Below, piece after piece: positions 15,327 to 19,295 of a stretch of 19,295 nucleotides of DNA. A model generated the notes under the pieces. The model did no database searches. It saw only the letters and a program-made list of their open reading frames with translations, and had not been told where the DNA came from. Made by a program: the position numbers and the translations under genes. The stretch is from Deltaproteobacteria bacterium (GTDB taxonomy: Bacteria; Desulfobacterota; Desulfobacteria; Desulfobacterales; JAABPS01). Location: assembly GCA_019309685.1 (NCBI GenBank), contig JAFDFT010000008.1, positions 1-19,295 of the forward strand, read 5' to 3'. The first letter of the stretch is position 1; each line of letters begins with the position of its first letter.

Positions 15327-16412
15327 TCATATAACTTTTTTTAGCGCTTCAATAAAGCGCTTATTTTCGGATGCCAGTCCAACGTTAACCCGTATATAAG
15401 ATGGATATCCGTAAGATGTCATGGATCTTACGATAACCCCTTGTCTGAGCATCTTTTCATAAACGTCATCGGCACTTTTCCCAACATCTACCAATAGAAA
15501 ATTTGCTTGTGTTTCGAAATACTTAACCCCTATTTCAGACAAAGCATCATACAATAAATCAATTCCTTCATGAACAAGATTGATCGTTTTCTGTAAAAAA
15601 GAATCATCATCTAGTGCTGAAACAGCGCCGGCTTGTGCCAGCAAACTTGTATTAAACGGCTGCCTTACCCGATTCAGAAGATTCGATATTTCTTCCGGCA
15701 TTACACCATATCCAATTCTTAGCCCTGCCAGGCCATACGCTTTTGAGAATGTGCGTAAAACAATTAATGGTGTATCAGAATCAAGGTACTCGATTCCGCT
15801 CACACAGTTTTTATCCCGAACAAATTCCATGTATGCTTCATCCAGCACAACCACAACATCAGGAGGAATATCTTTGATAAATGTTTCAAAATCCTCTTTC
15901 GTAATTGCAGACCCCGTGGGATTATTCGGACTGCACAGCAATATGAGGCGCACCCGGGGTGTAAGCTTCTCTTTTATATTTTCCAGGTCAATAGAAAGCG
16001 ATTTTAAAGGCACCCTCAAAGAAATCGCGCCCGCGCATTGAATCATTATTTCGTACATAAGAAATGTAGGATGCGGTACTATCGCTTCATCACCGGGCTG
16101 CAAAAACGCGCGGACAATCATCCCAATGATTTCATCAGACCCGTTTCCAATAACAATATTATCATGCCGGACATCCAATTTTTCAGAAATTTTCTTTACC
16201 AGCGCATAACCGCTGTCATCTGGATAACGGTTTAAATTGCTCATTGCTTCTTGAATAGCTTTAACCGCCATAGGAGATGGGCCCAAAGGATTTTCGTTGG
16301 AAGCCAATTTGATAGAATCCTTGATACCGTATTCACGTTCAAGTTCTTCAATCGGCTTCCCTGGAATATAGGCCTTTATGGCTAAAATGTAATCCGGGAC
16401 TGTTAACTTCAT
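15327..16412 (-). CDS. hisC: Histidinol-phosphate aminotransferase
   Basis: A PLP-dependent class I/II aminotransferase that converts imidazole-acetol phosphate to histidinol phosphate in histidine synthesis; relatives may also act on aromatic 2-oxoacids. The 361-residue length fits. ASNENPLGPSP lies at 37-47, SPNNPTG at 161-167, DEAYMEF at 191-197, the Schiff-base lysine is Lys224 in RTFSKAYGLAGLRIGYG, and a C-terminal YIRVNVG holds the carboxylate-binding Arg. AAGGA seven bases before the ATG supports the start. It heads a hisC-cmk unit and is not next to other his genes, so a role in aromatic amino acid synthesis cannot be excluded. Confidence 0.93.
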   Translation of the reverse strand: MKLTVPDYILAIKAYIPGKPIEELEREYGIKDSIKLASNENPLGPSPMAVKAIQEAMSNLNRYPDDSGYALVKKISEKLDVRHDNIVIGNGSDEIIGMIVRAFLQPGDEAIVPHPTFLMYEIMIQCAGAISLRVPLKSLSIDLENIKEKLTPRVRLILLCSPNNPTGSAITKEDFETFIKDIPPDVVVVLDEAYMEFVRDKNCVSGIEYLDSDTPLIVLRTFSKAYGLAGLRIGYGVMPEEISNLLNRVRQPFNTSLLAQAGAVSALDDDSFLQKTINLVHEGIDLLYDALSEIGVKYFETQANFLLVDVGKSADDVYEKMLRQGVIVRSMTSYGYPSYIRVNVGLASENKRFIEALKKVI

Positions 16413-16451
16413 CGCTCAATCCTTTAGCTTTCAATTCTCTGAGGGACATAG

Positions 16452-16473
16452 TAGGTAATATCGTTCTTACCTA
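16452..16473. other. 7-bp inverted repeat upstream of hisC
   Basis: TAGGTAA and TTACCTA separated by eight bases, about 40 bases upstream of the hisC start. It could be an operator or leader hairpin, or chance. Confidence 0.25.
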
Positions 16474-16570
16474 AATAGTTAAAAAATTTAAAGGTCTTTC
16501 TAATGATCTTAGTATAGTCTTAAACGTTGTTTCGATCTTCCCGATAGACTATAAAATCATGGCAGGCTCT

Positions 16571-16710
16571 TATTTGAACAGCGAATGTCAAATGCTGAAT
16601 ATCAAACACCGAATCACGAAGGTTTCTTATCTTCTTTTCGCATCGTCTATATTTTAAAGTACCCCATCGATATTCGACATTCGGAGTTCAATATTCGATA
16701 TTTTTCAATT
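16571..16710. repeat. Dispersed inverted-repeat element built from 7-bp units, copy 2
   Basis: The left arm (16581-16622) reads as six heptamers (first GCGAATG, last ACGAAGG). The right arm (16664-16698) reads as five (first CCATCGA, last TATTCGA), followed by TATTTTTCAATT, a tail shared with copy 1. The inner left block GAATCACGAAGGTTT is identical in both copies; the spacer is 41 bases here and 33 in copy 1. It lies in the 479-base gap between hisC and the oxidoreductase gamma gene (16413-16891). The rest of that gap holds the hisC leader, a short direct repeat at 16782-16805 and a terminator-like hairpin; no gene is visible. Confidence 0.8.
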
Positions 16711-16781
16711 AAGATCGTTGTAATTAAATAAATATATTTCTGAACATTTAATTCTTTATAGGTTTTTAGCACTCCATATAT

Positions 16782-16805
16782 GAACCCTTGAAACCTGGAA
16801 CCCTT
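16782..16805. repeat. Short direct repeat GAACCCTT, period 16
   Basis: GAACCCTT occurs at 16782-16789 and again at 16798-16805, with a similar GAAACCTG between them, giving a degenerate tandem look. Function unknown. Confidence 0.4.
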
Positions 16806-16874
16806 CTAGGATCATCAGCTCTTTTTGAGACAATCTAAATCATCGTTTTGATGGCAAAGTAAAAAGTTCAAGTT

Positions 16875-16891
16875 TCCCGCTTATAGCGGGA
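16875..16891 (-). terminator. Hairpin immediately after the oxidoreductase gamma gene
   Basis: TCCCGCT and AGCGGGA (16875-16881 and 16885-16891) form a perfect 7-bp stem with a 3-nt loop, starting right after the TAA of the gamma subunit gene. A TTTTT run follows about 10 bases later rather than directly, so it may be a weak terminator or an mRNA-protecting 3' hairpin of the vor operon. Confidence 0.5.
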
Positions 16892-17398
16892 TTACGCCTC
16901 CATATTGATGTTTATCAGCTTTTCATTTTTAGAAAATTCATATTTTACACACTCTCGGAGCAATTCAAAATCAACAAGCTGACTTCTGGCTACAAAAGCC
17001 GCGAGTGCGACAATGTTTGCTGACTTAATGCTGCCAATTTCGGTGGCAATATCATTTGCAGAAACAGTTAATTCATCAATATCTTCACGGCCCGTATCGG
17101 CTGTAACCAATGAGCTGTTAATCAAAACAACGCCCTTTGGTCTTACCAAAGGACCGTATTTTTCTAACGATGGGCGATTCATCACAACAAGGTGCATAGG
17201 ATTTCGAATAACCGGCGAACCAATCGGCCTGTCACTGATCACTACATTACAGTTTGCCGTACCCCCTCGCATCTCCGCGCCATAGGAAGGGACCCATGTT
17301 ACCTCCCGTCCTTCATCCATTGCCGCAAGAGCTAATATTTTCCCCATCAATAAAATCCCCTGGCCTCCAAAGCCAGCGAACATCACGTCTTTTTGCAT
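16892..17398 (-). CDS. 2-oxoacid:ferredoxin oxidoreductase, gamma subunit
   Basis: A 168-residue subunit of an oxygen-sensitive enzyme that oxidatively decarboxylates 2-oxoacids to acyl-CoA and reduces ferredoxin. The family glycine motif FAGFGGQGILLMGKI is at the N-terminus, followed by VPSYGAEMRGGTANC and IGSPVI, typical of gamma subunits. GGAG six to ten bases upstream supports the start at 17398. The gene lies 30 bases after the beta gene, last in the cluster. The subunit order fits 2-ketoisovalerate (VOR) or 2-oxoglutarate (KOR) types. Known VOR beta and gamma parts can be fused, as in methanogens; here they are separate. Confidence 0.92.
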   Translation of the reverse strand: MQKDVMFAGFGGQGILLMGKILALAAMDEGREVTWVPSYGAEMRGGTANCNVVISDRPIGSPVIRNPMHLVVMNRPSLEKYGPLVRPKGVVLINSSLVTADTGREDIDELTVSANDIATEIGSIKSANIVALAAFVARSQLVDFELLRECVKYEFSKNEKLININMEA

Positions 17399-17428
17399 AT
17401 CCTTCTCCTTCCTTGACCCGGTATCCCG

Positions 17429-18166
17429 CTATTCCGGCACTTTGTAATCGCCCAGCTCATAATATGACAACAATGTATCTTCCGCCCATTGAATCGCCTC
17501 ATGTGGTGTAAGACCCCAATTCGTGGGACACGTACTGACAACTTCCACCATGCTGAAGCAACGTCCCTCAAGTTGATAAGTAAACGCTTTCTTAATGGCC
17601 TTCTTCGCCTTGACGATATATTTTGGCTTTAAAACCGTCTGCCGTGTAATATACCCCGGTGTCTGGAGTGAGGACAGAAGTTCGGCTACCTTAATCGGCA
17701 TCCCGGAGTCTTCAACATTTCTGCCAAATGGAGAAGTTGTGGTACGCTGCCCCGGCATTGTGGTTGGAGCCATCTGCCCCCCTGTCATGCCGTAAACCGC
17801 ATTGTTCACAAAAATAGACACAAATTTCTCTCCCCGGTTTGCCGCGTGGACAATTTCTCCCATTCCGATACTTGCCAGATCTCCATCACCCTGATACGTA
17901 AAAACCATCAAATCCGGTCGTACCCGTTTAATACCGGTTGCCATAGCCGGTGCACGCCCATGAGCAGCTTCTTGAAAATCGAACGTAAAATAATTATACG
18001 CCAAAACAGCACAGCCAACAGGAGCGATACCAACAGAACGGCCCCTTATGCCCAATTCATCAATGACCTCGGCAATTAACCGATGAATAACGCCATGTGT
18101 GCACCCGGGGCAATAGTGTGTGTGTTGATCCGATAAGGCTTCCGGTTTCATAAATGTCTTTGCCAT
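17429..18166 (-). CDS. 2-oxoacid:ferredoxin oxidoreductase, beta subunit (TPP-binding)
   Basis: A 245-residue thiamine diphosphate-binding subunit. Cys19 and Cys22 in HYCPGCTHG, with Cys52 and Cys213 (TCPTNWG), match the positions that hold the [4Fe-4S] cluster in this family. The TPP motif runs from GDGDLASIG (93-101) to VNNAVYGMTGGQ (120-131). Its ATG overlaps the alpha stop by one base (TAATG), so the two are translationally coupled. The beta chain alone does not show whether the substrate is 2-oxoisovalerate, 2-oxoglutarate or another branched 2-oxoacid. Together with the VorB-like alpha chain, branched-chain 2-oxoacids are the first guess. Confidence 0.93.
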   Translation of the reverse strand: MAKTFMKPEALSDQHTHYCPGCTHGVIHRLIAEVIDELGIRGRSVGIAPVGCAVLAYNYFTFDFQEAAHGRAPAMATGIKRVRPDLMVFTYQGDGDLASIGMGEIVHAANRGEKFVSIFVNNAVYGMTGGQMAPTTMPGQRTTTSPFGRNVEDSGMPIKVAELLSSLQTPGYITRQTVLKPKYIVKAKKAIKKAFTYQLEGRCFSMVEVVSTCPTNWGLTPHEAIQWAEDTLLSYYELGDYKVPE

Positions 18167-19233
18167 TATTTCTGCTCCTTAATAAAATTCATTATTTCCT
18201 CAGGCGTCGGCACATCTCCGCCGCACGTACCGTACCATTTAACAGGAACTTTGCCCTGCACAGACCGCTCGACATCTTCCACCATCTGCCCCATATTCAT
18301 TTCAATGCTCAAAACAGCTTTGCAGTTTTCTTTTAATGACGCCTGCCTAATCGCTTCTTCTGGAAAAGGGAACAATGTCATCGGCCTAATCATTGCGACT
18401 TCGAGCCCTTCCTCCTTTAAATTGTCAATAGCTGTTCTATTCACCCTGCTCATAGTACCAAAGCTTACAATGAGCATTTCGTAATCAGCATCCAGATTGT
18501 ATGTGTCGTATCTGACTTCTTCTTTTTTCATACGATCATACTTGGCCTTTAAGGCCATGTTATTATCATTGAGCAGCTTATTGTCCAAAAATAAAGACTT
18601 TACAATATTAGGACTGTTCGCGCCTCGGGTATCCATTCCATTGCTGGCCCAGTCGTCCTTATTTGTCGGTTCTGTTTTGAGGTTTTCAGGAAAATCCACC
18701 GGCTCCATCATCTGGCCGATCAGACCGTCACCTAAGATCATCACCGGATTGCGATATTTTTCAGCCAAAGGAAATGCCATCATCACCATTTCCACAGCTT
18801 CCTGAACACTTGCCGGCGCCATAACAAGAAGCCTGTAGTCGCCATGCCCCCCGCCTTTCGTTGCCTGCAGGTAATCCGCCTGGGACGGCTGGATACCCCC
18901 AAGTCCCGGGCCTCCCCTTACGATATTCACAAAGACAGCGGGACACTGAGCACCCGCGATATAGCTGATAGCCTCACTCATGAGGCTGATGCCCGGACTC
19001 GATGAGGTCGTAAAAACTATGGCGCCGCATCCGGCAGCTCCGAATATCATGTATGAGACAGCGACCTCGCTCTCCCCCTGCAAAAACACACCCCCCGCTT
19101 CAGGCATTCGATGCGCGAGGTATTCCGCGACTTCTGATTGAGGCGTGATCGGATAAGCAAAATAATTTAAACATCCCGCCCGGATGGCCGCCTCTCCAAT
19201 GGCTTCATTGCCTTTCATTAATACCTTACTCAT
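18166..19233 (-). CDS. vorB: 2-oxoacid:ferredoxin oxidoreductase, alpha subunit (VorB-like)
   Basis: A 355-residue alpha subunit carrying the pyrimidine-binding half of the TPP site and the transketolase C-terminal-like domain. It opens MSKVLMKGNEAIGEAAI. YPITPQSEVAEYLA and QGESEVAVSYMI are the family's substrate and cofactor motifs. FTTSSSPGISLM, RGGPGLGG and QADYLQATKGG follow, then a C-terminal domain with VSFGTMSR and RPMTLFPFP. Length and opening match the VorB class (3-methyl-2-oxobutanoate:ferredoxin oxidoreductase) better than pyruvate enzymes. An upstream ATG at 19257 is in frame, but GGAGG (19244-19240) sits at the right distance from 19233. In a sulfate reducer this would feed electrons from amino-acid breakdown to ferredoxin, or run in reverse to make amino acids. 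Confidence 0.93.
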   Translation of the reverse strand: MSKVLMKGNEAIGEAAIRAGCLNYFAYPITPQSEVAEYLAHRMPEAGGVFLQGESEVAVSYMIFGAAGCGAIVFTTSSSPGISLMSEAISYIAGAQCPAVFVNIVRGGPGLGGIQPSQADYLQATKGGGHGDYRLLVMAPASVQEAVEMVMMAFPLAEKYRNPVMILGDGLIGQMMEPVDFPENLKTEPTNKDDWASNGMDTRGANSPNIVKSLFLDNKLLNDNNMALKAKYDRMKKEEVRYDTYNLDADYEMLIVSFGTMSRVNRTAIDNLKEEGLEVAMIRPMTLFPFPEEAIRQASLKENCKAVLSIEMNMGQMVEDVERSVQGKVPVKWYGTCGGDVPTPEEIMNFIKEQK

Positions 19234-19295
19234 CTTTGCCCTCCGTATCCCCGTCATTTGTTTCTTCTTCAGACGTCTTTGTAATCGTTATCGCT
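19226..19295 (-). CDS. 3' end of a probable ferredoxin-like (delta) subunit, partial
   Basis: About 23 codons of an open frame enter from the right edge and end at a TAA inside the start of the alpha gene, an 8-nt overlap. The visible tail is Thr/Glu/Asp-rich (AITITKTSEEE, then GDTEGKDE). The gene before vorB in such clusters is usually a small 2[4Fe-4S] ferredoxin subunit. No cysteine motif lies inside the window, so the identity rests on position only. Confidence 0.45.
   Translation of the reverse strand, partial: AITITKTSEEETNDGDTEGKDE

Noticed and set aside
15580..16041. 153-codon open frame on the plus strand
   Set aside because: It lies wholly inside hisC on the opposite strand, has no ribosome site or recognisable motif, and hisC is clearly the real gene.
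16413..16891. tRNA or other classical RNA gene in the large gaps
   Set aside because: No cloverleaf-like set of stems or T-loop GGTTCRA motif was seen in this or the other two gaps over 300 bases.

Overview
The window looks like chromosomal housekeeping DNA from an anaerobic, AT-rich Desulfobacterota bacterium, probably a relative of Desulfobacterales sulfate reducers. This is inferred from gene content and order: a split VOR-type 2-oxoacid:ferredoxin oxidoreductase, and the order hisC-cmk-rpsA-sppA. It cannot be proven without a search. Every recognisable intact gene is on the minus strand. The single plus-strand gene, a YciO/Sua5-family gene, carries an in-frame stop.

Layout by coordinate (transcription runs right to left except for the yciO-like gene). 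1-438: 5' part of a lipoprotein with a von Willebrand A-like (VWA) domain, cut by the window edge. 435-1853: an unrecognised multi-pass membrane protein that overlaps it by 4 nt; both sit behind a near-consensus sigma70 promoter. 2024-3157: DegT/DnrJ/EryC1-type sugar aminotransferase. 3364-4740: a ManC/AlgA-type GDP-mannose pyrophosphorylase whose C-terminal isomerase-like cupin has lost its metal ligands. It starts inside the end of dnaE (4727-8269). 8664-10133: guaB. 10249-10434: doubtful small ORF. 10450-11058 (plus): broken yciO-like gene. 11059-11370: noncoding, rich in inverted repeats. 11371-12261: sppA. 12406-14436: rpsA with six S1 domains. 14640-15308: cmk. 15327-16412: hisC. 16892-19233: gamma, beta and alpha subunits of a 2-oxoacid:ferredoxin oxidoreductase, preceded by the last codons of a probable ferredoxin subunit.

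The genes cover DNA replication (dnaE), GTP synthesis (guaB), CMP recycling (cmk), translation (rpsA), histidine synthesis (hisC), envelope proteolysis (sppA), sugar-nucleotide synthesis for surface glycans (DegT, manC) and ferredoxin-linked 2-oxoacid oxidation (vor).

The most interesting non-standard signals are: (1) the VWA-like lipoprotein plus novel membrane-protein pair, with an inverted repeat abutting its promoter; (2) two copies, 8.1 kb apart, of a dispersed inverted-repeat element whose arms are arrays of degenerate 7-bp units; (3) the ManC homologue with a metal-less cupin; (4) the ochre-interrupted yciO-like gene; (5) a roughly 200-bp hairpin cluster with imperfect terminal inverted repeats at 11162-11359. 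I saw no rRNA, tRNA, CRISPR array or transposase gene.
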